Below are positions 47,161 through 55,145 of a DNA stretch of 64,000 bases, piece by piece. The translations under genes and the position numbers were made by a program. The DNA comes from JBEISR01 sp044371425 (GTDB lineage Bacteria; Planctomycetota; Planctomycetia; Pirellulales; Pirellulaceae). The notes beneath the pieces are model-generated. The model saw only the letters and a program-made list of their open reading frames with translations. It did not search any database and had not been told where the DNA came from. The DNA lies in contig JBILTR010000026.1 of the NCBI GenBank assembly GCA_044371425.1, positions 1-64,000 on the forward strand, given 5' to 3'. How positions within the stretch are numbered: position 1 is the stretch's first letter; each line of letters opens with the position of its first letter.

Positions 47161-48159
47161 ATGGCACGACCAGTGACGCTTTTTACCGGGCAGTGGGCTG
47201 ACCTTGGCATCGAGCAGATGGCCAGGATGACGAAGGACTTTGGATACGACGGGATCGAACTGGCTTGCTGGGGCGATCATTTCGAGGTCCAGAGAGCCCT
47301 GAAGGAGCCTGACTACTGCGCCGCCAAACGCGATCTACTGGCTCGCCATGGCCTGCAGTGCCATGCCATTAGCGCTCACTTGGTGGGTCAGGCGATTTGC
47401 GACCCAATCGACCAGCGTCACAAGTCGATTCTTCCTGGCTATATCTGGGGCGATGGCGACCCTGCCGGGGTGACCAAGCGGGCGATTGAGGAGCTGAAGG
47501 ACACCGCGAGGGCGGCGAAGAAATTCGGCGTCTCAGTGGTCAACGGCTTCACGGGATCCAGCATCTGGCATTTGAATTACTCGTTCCCCCCCGTGCCCCA
47601 GTCGATGATCGACGACGGCTATCGCCTGTTCGCCGAACGCTTCCATCCCATTCTCGATGTTTTCGGGGAATGCGGAGTCCGCTTTGCGCTAGAAGTCCAT
47701 CCGACGGAAATCGCTTTCGACATCTACTCGGCTCAGGCGGCGCTCGACGCCATCGGACATCGTGAAGAGTTTGGTTTCAATTTCGACCCCAGCCACCTGA
47801 TCTGGCAAGGGGTGGACCCAGTGGAGTTCTTGCGTGCCTTCCCAGACCGGATTTATCACGTCCACGTCAAGGACGCGACAACACGGCTGAACGGCAAGTC
47901 GGGCATTCTATCCAGCCACCTGAACTTCGGTGATCCACGCCGTGGCTGGGACTTCCGCAGCCCAGGACGCGGTTCGGTCAACTTCGAGGAAATCATCCGA
48001 ACGCTCAACGACATCGGCTATCGGGGCCCTTTGAGCGTCGAGTGGGAAGATAGCGGAATGGACCGCGAGTTTGGAGCGCGTGAAGCGGCTGGATTTGTCC
48101 GCAGGATCGATTTTTCACCGAGCAATCGGGCGTTCGATTCGGCTTTTGAAAAGTCCTGA
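47161..48159 (+). CDS. Sugar phosphate isomerase/epimerase (xylose isomerase-like TIM barrel)
   Basis: 332 aa. The family pattern is clear: FGYDGIELACWGDHF, an ALEVHPTEIAFD strand with the metal-binding Glu, NFDPSHLIWQGVDP with Asp and His, HVHVKDAT, and SVEWEDSGMDRE at the end. These residues bind a divalent metal in the active site. The substrate is unknown; such enzymes are abundant in planctomycetes and often act on sugars or inositols. The ATG at 47161 follows AAGGAG. The in-frame extension back to 46912 is not protein-like. It lies upstream of the thiamin genes but its link to them is unclear. Confidence 0.88.
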   Translation: MARPVTLFTGQWADLGIEQMARMTKDFGYDGIELACWGDHFEVQRALKEPDYCAAKRDLLARHGLQCHAISAHLVGQAICDPIDQRHKSILPGYIWGDGDPAGVTKRAIEELKDTARAAKKFGVSVVNGFTGSSIWHLNYSFPPVPQSMIDDGYRLFAERFHPILDVFGECGVRFALEVHPTEIAFDIYSAQAALDAIGHREEFGFNFDPSHLIWQGVDPVEFLRAFPDRIYHVHVKDATTRLNGKSGILSSHLNFGDPRRGWDFRSPGRGSVNFEEIIRTLNDIGYRGPLSVEWEDSGMDREFGAREAAGFVRRIDFSPSNRAFDSAFEKS

Positions 48160-48198
48160 CCCCCAAGTCGATCGCTGCCTGCAAAGGATGCCACAGGT

Positions 48199-48402
48199 TT
48201 GATCACCATCCACTTCAATGGACAGCAGCAGCAACTGCCACAACCCGTCGACCTCCAGCAACTGCTGGAGCAGTCCGGGGTGCAGACGCGATTCTGCGCC
48301 CTGGAACTCAACGGGCAACTAGTGCCCAGGGAGCAGTGGTCCTCGACTCTGCTGGCAGACGGAGATCGTTTGGAAGTGGTGACGCTGGTGGGTGGTGGTT
48401 AG
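48199..48402 (+). CDS. thiS: Sulfur carrier protein ThiS
   Basis: 67-aa ubiquitin-like protein that carries thiocarboxylate sulfur for thiazole formation in thiamin synthesis. It starts ITIHFNGQQ, has the central CALELNGQLVPREQW segment and ends in VTLVGGG, with the Gly-Gly tail that is activated by adenylation. Translation appears to begin at a TTG, with AAAGGATG upstream. It comes 39 bp after the isomerase gene and 90 bp before thiG. Confidence 0.92.
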   Translation: MITIHFNGQQQQLPQPVDLQQLLEQSGVQTRFCALELNGQLVPREQWSSTLLADGDRLEVVTLVGGG

Positions 48403-48492
48403 GTCACTCCATCGACAGGATGGCTCCCCCCTCCCACCAGCCAAGGTTGGGATGGGGTGGCGAGCGAAATGGAGTCGGGGCAAGGAGAGAAC

Positions 48493-49350
48493 ATGACCGG
48501 GATGCCTGACAACGATCCGCTAGCTGACCAACCGCTGCGGATTGGCACCCACACATTGTCTAGCCGACTGATCGTTGGGACGGGGCGCTATGAGACGCTG
48601 GAGGTCATGCGGGACGCGCTGTCAGTGAGCGGATCGCAATGCGTCACCGTCGCCGTCCGCCGTGAACGCCTGTACGATCCTGACGGCAAAAACATTCTCG
48701 ATTACATCGACTGGGAACGCTTCACGCTGCTACCCAACACCGCTGGATGCTACCAAGCCGAAGATGCCGTGCGAGTGGCGAGGTTGGGAAGAGAGATTTT
48801 GAGAGCCCTTGGGAATCCAGGTGCCGACTGGGTGAAACTGGAGGTGCTGGGGGATACCAAGACGCTCTTGCCCGATCCGATCGCGACGCTAGAAGCATGC
48901 CGAAGACTTGTCGATGACGGCTTTCAGGTGCTCTGCTACACCAGCGACGATCCCATCATCGCAAGACGACTGAAGGAGGCAGGAGCGGCCAGCGTCATGC
49001 CGGCAGGCTCCCCCATCGGCTCCGGGCAAGGGATCCTCAACCCAAACCAGCTGAGGATCATTCTGGAGGATCTCAAAGACGGCGATCCCAACTACCCAGT
49101 GATTATCGATGCAGGTGTCGGTACAGCCAGCGATGTCGCGATTGCGATGGAATTGGGAGCCGACGGGGTGCTACTTAACACCGCGATCGCTCACGCCCAA
49201 AACCCGATTCGGATGGCGCGAGCCATGGATTTGGCGGTGCGCGCCGGTCGCGATGCCTATCTAGCCGGAAGGATGCCCAAAAGGCTGTATGCAGCTGCCT
49301 CCAGCCCGGAAGCAGGGACGATTACGATGAGACCTCCCAATGTCCAATGA
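48493..49350 (+). CDS. thiG: Thiazole synthase
   Basis: 285-aa TIM-barrel enzyme that builds the thiamin thiazole phosphate from deoxyxylulose 5-phosphate, ThiS thiocarboxylate and an iminoglycine. Motifs: SRLIVGTGRYETLEVM at the start, WVKLEVLGD with the Schiff-base lysine, VMPAGSPIGSGQGI, and IIDAGVGTASDVAIAMELG for phosphate binding. AAGGAGAGA precedes the ATG at 48493; a GTG at 48457 is in frame but less likely. It overlaps hisH by 11 bp. Confidence 0.95.
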   Translation: MTGMPDNDPLADQPLRIGTHTLSSRLIVGTGRYETLEVMRDALSVSGSQCVTVAVRRERLYDPDGKNILDYIDWERFTLLPNTAGCYQAEDAVRVARLGREILRALGNPGADWVKLEVLGDTKTLLPDPIATLEACRRLVDDGFQVLCYTSDDPIIARRLKEAGAASVMPAGSPIGSGQGILNPNQLRIILEDLKDGDPNYPVIIDAGVGTASDVAIAMELGADGVLLNTAIAHAQNPIRMARAMDLAVRAGRDAYLAGRMPKRLYAAASSPEAGTITMRPPNVQ

Positions 49351-50020
49351 AGCTCAATCTGCCACCGTCGCGATCGACACCTATCCCCAGCCAATCGATC
49401 CCGGTCATGGCGGCACCGTGATCATCGACTACCAGATGGGGAACCTTCGCAGCGTCCAAAAAGCGCTCGAGCGAATCGGTCAGAGAGCTTTTGTGTCGTC
49501 GGACCCTGATCGTGTGGCGAGCGCCGATCGCGTGGTTCTTCCCGGAGTTGGGGCGTTTCGGGATGCGATCCGAGAGCTCCGACAGCGCGGGTTGGTGGAA
49601 GTGATCCATCAGACCATCGAACAGAAGAAACCGTTTCTGGGGATTTGTCTAGGTCTGCAATTGCTGTTCGAGCAATCGGACGAGTTTGGCGTTCACTCGG
49701 GTTTGGGCATTTTGCCCGGCAAGGTGGTACGGTTCCAATTGGATCGATCGTACAAAGTGCCTCACATGGGTTGGAACCAGGTGCATCATTGCCAGCCGAT
49801 GCAAGGGATCGATCACGCGGTGGAGGCGGGATCGTTTTTCTACTTCGTCCACAGCTACCACGCGGTTCCGGCTCGACGCGAGGATGTCTGGCTGGAGAGC
49901 GATTATGGCGGTCGTTTCTGCGCTGCCATCCGGCGAGGCAATCTGGTTGCGACGCAATTCCATCCCGAGAAAAGCCAAGATGCTGGCATGAAGCTACTGA
50001 AAGCCTTCGCCAGCCTATGA
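49340..50020 (+). CDS. hisH: Imidazole glycerol phosphate synthase, glutaminase subunit HisH
   Basis: 226 aa. It splits glutamine and channels ammonia to HisF in histidine synthesis. Visible are VIIDYQMGNLRSV, the oxyanion region VVLPGVGAF, the nucleophile elbow GICLGLQLLF (Cys103) and the catalytic QFHPEKS. About 25 residues precede the usual start, which normally begins near VIIDYQMGN. The gene starts inside the last codons of thiG, so it is translationally coupled. hisF and other his genes are not in the window. Confidence 0.95.
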   Translation: MSNEAQSATVAIDTYPQPIDPGHGGTVIIDYQMGNLRSVQKALERIGQRAFVSSDPDRVASADRVVLPGVGAFRDAIRELRQRGLVEVIHQTIEQKKPFLGICLGLQLLFEQSDEFGVHSGLGILPGKVVRFQLDRSYKVPHMGWNQVHHCQPMQGIDHAVEAGSFFYFVHSYHAVPARREDVWLESDYGGRFCAAIRRGNLVATQFHPEKSQDAGMKLLKAFASL

Positions 50021-50027
50021 TTCCATA

Positions 50028-50130
50028 GAAAAGGTGTCAGGTACCTTTTCTCGTCTCACAGGTACCTTTTCTCGTCTCAGGCCATCCAGGTGTTCATGAA
50101 GGTGAGGGCAAAGAAAAGGTGTCAGGTACG
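50028..50130. repeat. Short direct and inverted repeats after hisH
   Basis: GAAAAGGT (50028-50035) pairs with ACCTTTTC (50043-50050), a possible weak terminator for the hisH transcript. The 20-mer AGGTACCTTTTCTCGTCTCA occurs twice in tandem (50039-50058 and 50060-50079). AAAAGGTGTCAGGTAC recurs at about 50115-50129, directly before the transposase remnant. Confidence 0.75.
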
Positions 50131-50153
50131 AATGGCACTGTCGTGAGTTTGGT

Positions 50154-50417
50154 CGTCGCACCAAATCGATTGATGTCATCACGACGCTTATCGATGCGGA
50201 TGAATACACCAAGGAAGACATCGCAGAACACTATGGTTTTCGATGGGAATCAGAGTTGGATATCAGAAGCATGAAATCGAATCTCAATCTCGGTCACGTT
50301 CGTGGCAAATCTCCTGCAATGGTCCTCCGTGAAGTTTGGACGACCAAGTTGGCAAACAGTCTCATCTGTACCACAGCATCTGGTGCCGCGTTGGGTAAAG
50401 CAACTTGTTTTCTGTAA
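50154..50417 (+). pseudogene. IS4-family transposase remnant (C-terminal part)
   Basis: This stretch has no start codon but translates to a recognisable end of an IS4-type DDE transposase: TLIDADEYTKEDIAEHYGFR, then WESELDIRSMKSNLNLGHVR with the family's YREK-like catalytic Glu region, then KSPAMVLREVWTTKLANSLI. The N-terminal catalytic half is absent. The frame ends at 50415-50417, right at the left end of the IS256-type element, so the later insertion may have cut it. Confidence 0.75.
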
Positions 50418-51654
50418 AAGTTGGATTGGTTTCACGGGGTGATCGTCAAGTATTTCCGGCCGGTCTCCCAGTCGTCAGAGTATTCGGTCAGCACGGCTGT
50501 GATCAGACGGAGCAGCGATGCTTCGTTTGGGAACAGCGTGGCGACCTGAGTTCTCCGCTTCATCTCCTTGTTCAGTCGTTCCAGCAGGTTCGTCGTACGC
50601 ATCCGCTTGCGGTGCTCTGCCGGTAGCTGGAAGATCGCCAGCCCTTCTGGCACGTTCTTTTCTGCCCAATCGGCGAATGATGGTGCTGTGGTCTGGTACT
50701 TGGCCACTAGGCGACGCAATTCTTCCTGGGGTGCATGCTGGTCCTTGCTGAGGAAGACCGCTCGGAGATCCTCCGCTGCCTCCTTTCGCATAGGAAGCTT
50801 GGGGATGTAATGCATGGCATTCTGCATCAGGTGAAACTGGCATCGTTGCCAAGGAACCGAAGGTAAGACAGCCTTTCTAGCTGCCTGGAGGCCCGAGTGC
50901 TGATCACTGACGATGCACTGAACCCCTTTCATGCCACGAGTGAGCAGGCTTTCCAGGAAGGATCGCCAGTGGACTTCCGCTTCGCTCAATGAGCAGCTGA
51001 CTCCCAGAACGCTTCGATGGCCATCCGGAAGAATGCCGATGGCCACTAGCACGGCACAGTCTCTGACGGTGCCGTCGACTCGGACTTTTTCGTATCTGGC
51101 ATCGAGAACGAGGTACTGGACGCGGGTCCAGCTTGCGGTTTCTCCAGGCATCCAGTTCCTCGTCGAGCACCTTGGCGGCTCGACTGACCTGCGCACTGGA
51201 GACGTCCAGTCCGCAGAGTTCCTTGGTGATTGCCGCAACTTTCCGTGTCGAGACACCTTGGACATACATTTCGGCGAGTGCCAGTTTTAGGGCTCTTTCA
51301 CTGCGTTCGCCACGTTCCAAGGTCGAGGGATAGAACTGAGAATCTCGGGTTTGGGGGATCTGGAGTTGCAGCTCACCGAGGCGGCTTTTGAACGTTTTGG
51401 GTTTGAATCCATTGGCATGGGACCTTCGGCCTGCTGATCGCTCGTAGGGATCAGCCTGGAGGTAATGAGCACGTTCGATCCTCATGGCTTCGTTCATGAG
51501 CACCTGGATGGCCTGGGCCATGGCTTCGAAGCCGTGCTCGGAGAGCAACTGGACAGCTTCGTGGGTGGTGTTAGATTGGAAGTGGTGGGTCATGGGTCTG
51601 GTCTCCTTTTCAGCTTGGTAACTAAAAAGAAACCAATCCTGGCCCACTTTTTCA
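50413..51654. mobile_element. IS256-type insertion sequence with terminal inverted repeats
   Basis: The proposed ends are TGTAAAAGTTGG (from 50413) and the complement of CCCACTTTTTCA (to 51654), followed inwards by a shared ATTGGTTTC (50425-50433) and its complement GAAACCAAT (51629-51637). The ends are imperfect, and a target-site duplication is not obvious, so the exact limits are uncertain by some bases. The single gene inside is a frameshifted Mutator-type transposase. Confidence 0.75.
50432..51593 (-). pseudogene. IS256-family (Mutator-type) transposase, frameshifted
   Basis: About 387 residues in two frames. The N-terminal part (from 51593) contains FEAMAQAIQVLMNEAMRIER and RALKLALAEMYVQGVSTRKV; the C-terminal part contains YLVLDARYEKVRVDG (first Asp), GVQCIVSDQHSGL (second Asp), WQRCQFHLMQNA and TTNLLERLNKEMKRRT (Glu), the DDE triad of this family. 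The frame changes at about 51124-51126: one extra G (C on the coding strand) in GGG. Deleting one base would restore a continuous protein. IS256 elements do not normally use programmed frameshifting, so the copy is probably inactive. Confidence 0.88.
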
Positions 51655-51851
51655 AGCAGACCGACCGCCCCAGTTCCGTTCTCGTTCGTTCGCTGCGCTC
51701 ACGAACTCGAACGGAACTGGAGAGCGATGAATTTACAGAAGAGAAGTTACACTAGCAGGGACGATCGAAGCTAATGATTTATCGGCTGCTGGAAAGATTC
51801 CCAGCGTCACCAATCACTAGACAGTTTTTTTGCTATCATTGTCTTCGCGTT
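51655..51851. other. Intergenic stretch with a long perfect palindrome
   Basis: CCAGTTCCGTTC (51670-51681) is perfectly complementary to GAACGGAACTGG (51709-51720). Inside the loop, GTTCGT (51684-51689) pairs with ACGAAC (51701-51706). It lies just outside the right end of the IS256-type element. Beyond it the DNA becomes richer in A and T. Confidence 0.8.
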
Positions 51852-51950
51852 ATGCGCATATACGCGACCATTGGTTTCTCATTGCTGTCTATACTACTTG
51901 GATCGCTTGTCGTCGCGGTGGTATGGGTACGCTTTGTGCTTACCAATTAA
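51852..51950 (+). CDS. Possible 32-aa single-pass membrane microprotein
   Basis: A short frame beginning MRIYATIGFSLLSILLGS and ending VVWVRFVLTN is almost entirely one membrane helix with a basic start. No clear ribosome binding site precedes it, so it may be a truncated N-terminus of a lost gene next to the insertion element. The following 200 bp up to 52150 are AT-rich with no supported gene. Confidence 0.25.
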   Translation: MRIYATIGFSLLSILLGSLVVAVVWVRFVLTN

Positions 51951-52150
51951 CTGTACTATACACTATCATGAACTCTAAGAGTCGATTGAGTACTAATACC
52001 GCCTTAATGAGTCGGAACCGGGTATGAGAAGAATCACGAACAAAGCATGGGACCGAAGTGCTCGATCGACGCGCTCTAACTCGGTAACTTTTCCTACTCG
52101 CACTCGGTCAATGCGGGCGTTCTGTAAATCTATGTAGGAATTGAGAGTCG

Positions 52151-52690
52151 GTGATAATTCGCATACTCCTCTGTTCTATCGTTATGTTCATCTGTCTACT
52201 TGCGTCGTTTTTTTGCCGACATGCATATGTTGACGTCGCTCGAGCTGTCGATTGGAAGGGGAGTGAGTACTGGCTCAAGTTCTACTTCATTTCGTGCACG
52301 CACATCATGCCGGGGATGGTCGGCATGGCGATTTCATTCCGGCGTTCTCAATTGCGGTTCTTGCTTTGGTCGATCCCGACAATCCTCGTCGCCCTGTATA
52401 CATTGATGCTATGGCGTGAGCCCCGACCATGGTCATTAGAATCAGGACCACCCGTGTCAGCCGCTTTTTTTCACATTTACATGCACCCGCTTGTCTTTTT
52501 GAATCCCCTATACTATCTCCAAAGTGTCAATCTCTTCAGTCTTAGACAGGCGGCTTCCTTTGTGTTCTTTGCTGTTGCGTTTTTGGATATCGGTACGATC
52601 GGGAGGTCACGAACGGGCATTAAGGTAGCCAGCGGGACAGAACCAAGCGATGCACCCAAGTCGCCGGTAAACCGCGAATTTGAGTCATAG
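52151..52690 (+). CDS. Unknown multi-pass membrane protein
   Basis: 179 aa with about four hydrophobic segments (IIRILLCSIVMFICLLASFF, then FYFISCTHIMPGMVGMAISF, LRFLLWSIPTILVALYTLML and a last one near SFVFFAVAFLDIGTIG) and a hydrophilic tail. Starts with GTG. I do not recognise a family. The base composition is less GC-rich than the flanking housekeeping genes, and it sits next to insertion elements, which suggests acquired DNA. Confidence 0.5.
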   Translation: MIIRILLCSIVMFICLLASFFCRHAYVDVARAVDWKGSEYWLKFYFISCTHIMPGMVGMAISFRRSQLRFLLWSIPTILVALYTLMLWREPRPWSLESGPPVSAAFFHIYMHPLVFLNPLYYLQSVNLFSLRQAASFVFFAVAFLDIGTIGRSRTGIKVASGTEPSDAPKSPVNREFES

Positions 52691-52821
52691 TTTCTTGGCG
52701 GCGACATGGGTGATCGCCGTCGTTCGGCTGAGATATTCCGGGCCCACAATGGAGATAAGAGACTGAAGGGAGTCTTCGTCATTCCGTCCATAACGATATC
52801 CTGACTCCCACGAACTTCACT

Positions 52822-53655
52822 ATGCGTGTCGTCATTACACATCTCATCTTCATTGTCGGCATTGCAGTGATCCTTGCATTCTCGATGGTCTACCCGTTCC
52901 TTGCGGGCAGATATGATAGGTTGGCAGTGCCGCTTTCGACGATGGTGCAAGTGTTTGGAGTAGTGGGGCTGACGTTGGTTCCCGTGGGTTTGCTGTGGCT
53001 CATTATTCCGAGGTACGGTTTTGCGTTTGCAGTGCTCGCGACGATTGCTGGCACATGCGTCTCACTCGTTCTGGCCCTATTCGCGACACTTAGCGTTGGC
53101 AACGCATTCGGCGTAATCACGCTCGGAGCTTGGGCGTTCATCCTCTGGTCGCTGATCCCAAGGATGAAGCACATGAAGGGTGTCCCTCATCGAGAGATCC
53201 ATCCTGCATCGCTCTATTTGGTACTCTTGCCCTTATTTGCCCTCGCTTCCCAGTTGGCTCTTGCTGAGCCGGTGGCGAAGTGGAGCAGGGATCGTGCGAT
53301 TGCGAATGCGGCGGAATTCATTGCCGACATCGAGCAGTATTACACTAGGCATGGCCGATATCCGCTTGCGCTCCAAGCACAGAATAGAGACTACAATCCT
53401 GATGTCGTAGGCGTTGATCAGTACCGATATATGCCGCACGGCGAATCTTACAATCTCTCCTTCGAGCAACCTCGATTTCTGCTGGATCGATTCGGCACAC
53501 GGGAGTGGGTCGTTTACAATCCGCACGACGAGCATCGGGTGTACAGCCACACTGCTTGGCTCCTTCCACCACCCGACGTGGCGGAACCGAGTCAAGGTTG
53601 GTACGATTCAGGTCACACAGGTCATTTGCACTGGATGTATTTCTGGTTCGATTGA
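52822..53655 (+). CDS. Unknown membrane protein with an extracytoplasmic pseudopilin-like C-terminal domain
   Basis: 277 aa. About five hydrophobic segments occupy the first 155 residues. The C-terminal part contains NAAEFIADIEQYYTRHGRYP, which resembles the processed N-terminal helix and first loop of type II secretion pseudopilins (residue number and spacing of YYxRxGRYP), but here behind a multi-helix membrane domain and without a prepilin cleavage site. The end is rich in Tyr, Trp and His. It may be a sensor or assembly protein; function unknown. It follows the previous membrane protein by 131 bp. Confidence 0.55.
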   Translation: MRVVITHLIFIVGIAVILAFSMVYPFLAGRYDRLAVPLSTMVQVFGVVGLTLVPVGLLWLIIPRYGFAFAVLATIAGTCVSLVLALFATLSVGNAFGVITLGAWAFILWSLIPRMKHMKGVPHREIHPASLYLVLLPLFALASQLALAEPVAKWSRDRAIANAAEFIADIEQYYTRHGRYPLALQAQNRDYNPDVVGVDQYRYMPHGESYNLSFEQPRFLLDRFGTREWVVYNPHDEHRVYSHTAWLLPPPDVAEPSQGWYDSGHTGHLHWMYFWFD

Positions 53656-54141
53656 TAACCGCACGACAAGCCGAACAAAACGGTGCACCGGAGCGGGCGA
53701 ACGAGCCCAGGGCCAGCGCCACCAATTCGGTGATGGATTCAGAAAGGATAAGGTCCAGGATCATGCATTACAGGCTTGGTTCGAAAGAGCAAGCTTGATG
53801 GATCCTGCGCGATCGGTGCCGCCCCTTCAGGGCGGGGGCCATGAAGTCGAATTCTTCATGGGCAATAAAACATACCCAGGGCGTTGCCCTGGGCTAGATC
53901 ATCGTCGTGCCGTTGGCACTTGAAGCCAGATTCCGAAGGGTATGTTCACACAGCACAGCAAACTACAGAACCTTCCCAGGCTTTCTTCATTTCAGCGCTA
54001 CCACCAAGACATTGGCACGACCAAACCCATGATGTGCAATGCGATACCCAGGGGCAACGCCCCAAAGTTCTTCTTGCCACGACTCGAATCGGCGACGAAA
54101 CGCCACCGGACGGCTAGTGAATGTCCCTCGTCCTTTCTTCT
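53656..54141. repeat. Intergenic region with palindromic (REP-like) module, copy 2, inverted
   Basis: The module spans 53815-53921: GGTGCCGCCCCTTCAGGGCG (from 53815), CCCAGGGCGTTGCCCTGGG (53875-53893) and ATCGTCGTGCCGTTGGCACTT (53901-53921), the reverse complement of the module at 5790-5896. A decayed further piece CCCAGGGGCAACGCCCC lies at about 54048-54064. No supported gene is seen in this gap. Confidence 0.85.
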
Positions 54142-54510
54142 CTATTTGCAGACCAATACCTGAACACCGTTTTCCCAAATCGTTAAGTTGAGTGGGCTTA
54201 AAGGCACTGCAGTACCCTTACATGATTTTTGTAGACTCCCACTTTTCGACACGACAATGCCTCTCAAATCGCCGCAATTTCCGTTGACACATTCACGCAA
54301 TTCGTAGTAGTAGTTCGCGTTGACTTGCCCCAACTTCCCTATGAAGGTCAGGCAATAATTGTAGCTGGGTGGAGCCTTTCGCCTCTTGGATCGTTTTGTA
54401 TTGGTCGTCTTCTTCTTTGCAGCCAACTTCTGCGCTGTCGTCTTCTTCCCTACAACCTTCTTGACGGCAGTTTTTTTGACGGGAGTCGACGCAGCTTTTT
54501 TCTTTGCCAT
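54142..54510 (-). CDS. Small protein with histone-H1-like Lys/Ala tail, copy B
   Basis: 122 aa. The first about 48 residues are Lys/Ala/Thr-rich (MAKKKAASTPVKKTAVKKV and so on), like the DNA-binding tail of bacterial H1-like proteins. The rest is a short beta-type domain with NYCLTFIGKLG, NANYYYELRECVNGNCG, a GIVVSKSGSLQKSC segment and hydrophobic strands to the end; the four to five cysteines could form disulfides or bind metal. It shares the order of features with the next gene, suggesting a tandem duplication. The start MAKKK is preferred over an upstream in-frame start at 54531. Function unknown. Confidence 0.65.
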   Translation of the reverse strand: MAKKKAASTPVKKTAVKKVVGKKTTAQKLAAKKKTTNTKRSKRRKAPPSYNYCLTFIGKLGQVNANYYYELRECVNGNCGDLRGIVVSKSGSLQKSCKGTAVPLSPLNLTIWENGVQVLVCK

Positions 54511-54606
54511 GATTGAACCACATCTATCCAAAGAAACGACTACGAAATGCGATACGGCGACGATGCCGTATCGCGATGGAGCCTTTAGAAAAATCCGAAT
54601 GTCAAA

Positions 54607-55053
54607 TCAGGTCAGATCGAGGATGAAGTTGTAGCCGGCTTGCACTGTGCCCCGGATGATGATTACTGGATCGATGTTGGAAAGCAGGTTTCCATCTGGC
54701 TTGACCATGGGGCAGACCTGATTGGGCAGTCTTGTCTTGGAAACCATGATGCTTTTTTCGTAGGTGGAGCAGTTGGTGATCTGGTAGTAGTAGACGCTGT
54801 TCTTTACGAACAGCAGTTCTACCGCGTACTGGGTGGTCCATGTTCTACGCGCTTCCACGCTGCGCCATGCGAGTTTCTTTGGCTTCGCGTTCTTGCCTCG
54901 CACCACTTTCTTGGTGGTTGATGCCACCTTGGCCCGCTGCTTTTTGGCGCTGGCCGACCGCTTGGCAGGTGCCTTCTTCGGTGCAACTTTTTTGACAGAC
55001 GTCTTGGTGGCTGTGGTTTTAGAAGAGGCGGAAGCAGCAACCTTCTTGGCCAT
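54607..55053 (-). CDS. Small protein with histone-H1-like Lys/Ala tail, copy A
   Basis: 148 aa. The N-terminal about 60 residues are Lys/Ala/Ser-rich (MAKKVAASASSKTTATKTSV, then KKAPAKRSASAKKQRAK), typical of nucleoid-binding H1-like tails. The C-terminal part has TTQYAVELLFVKNSVYYYQI, a cysteine in TNCSTYEKSIMVSK and a PVIIIRGTVQAGYNF strand, which lines up with the paralogue 96 bp downstream at YYY, the following Cys and VSK. It follows the kinase gene by 92 bp on the same strand. A DNA- or RNA-bound role is inferred from the tail only. Confidence 0.68.
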   Translation of the reverse strand: MAKKVAASASSKTTATKTSVKKVAPKKAPAKRSASAKKQRAKVASTTKKVVRGKNAKPKKLAWRSVEARRTWTTQYAVELLFVKNSVYYYQITNCSTYEKSIMVSKTRLPNQVCPMVKPDGNLLSNIDPVIIIRGTVQAGYNFILDLT

Positions 55054-55145
55054 GATGGAAGAGACTCCTGAAAAATAGATCGTGAAAATGAATCACAAAA
55101 CGAAGCGCTTTCGTGAGCTTACCGTCTTTAGCCAACGGCGTGTGC

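Noticed and set aside
51110..51140. Programmed frameshift in the IS256-type transposase
   Set aside because: There is no slippery heptamer with a downstream stem, and this family is normally translated as one frame. A single inserted base is the simpler explanation.
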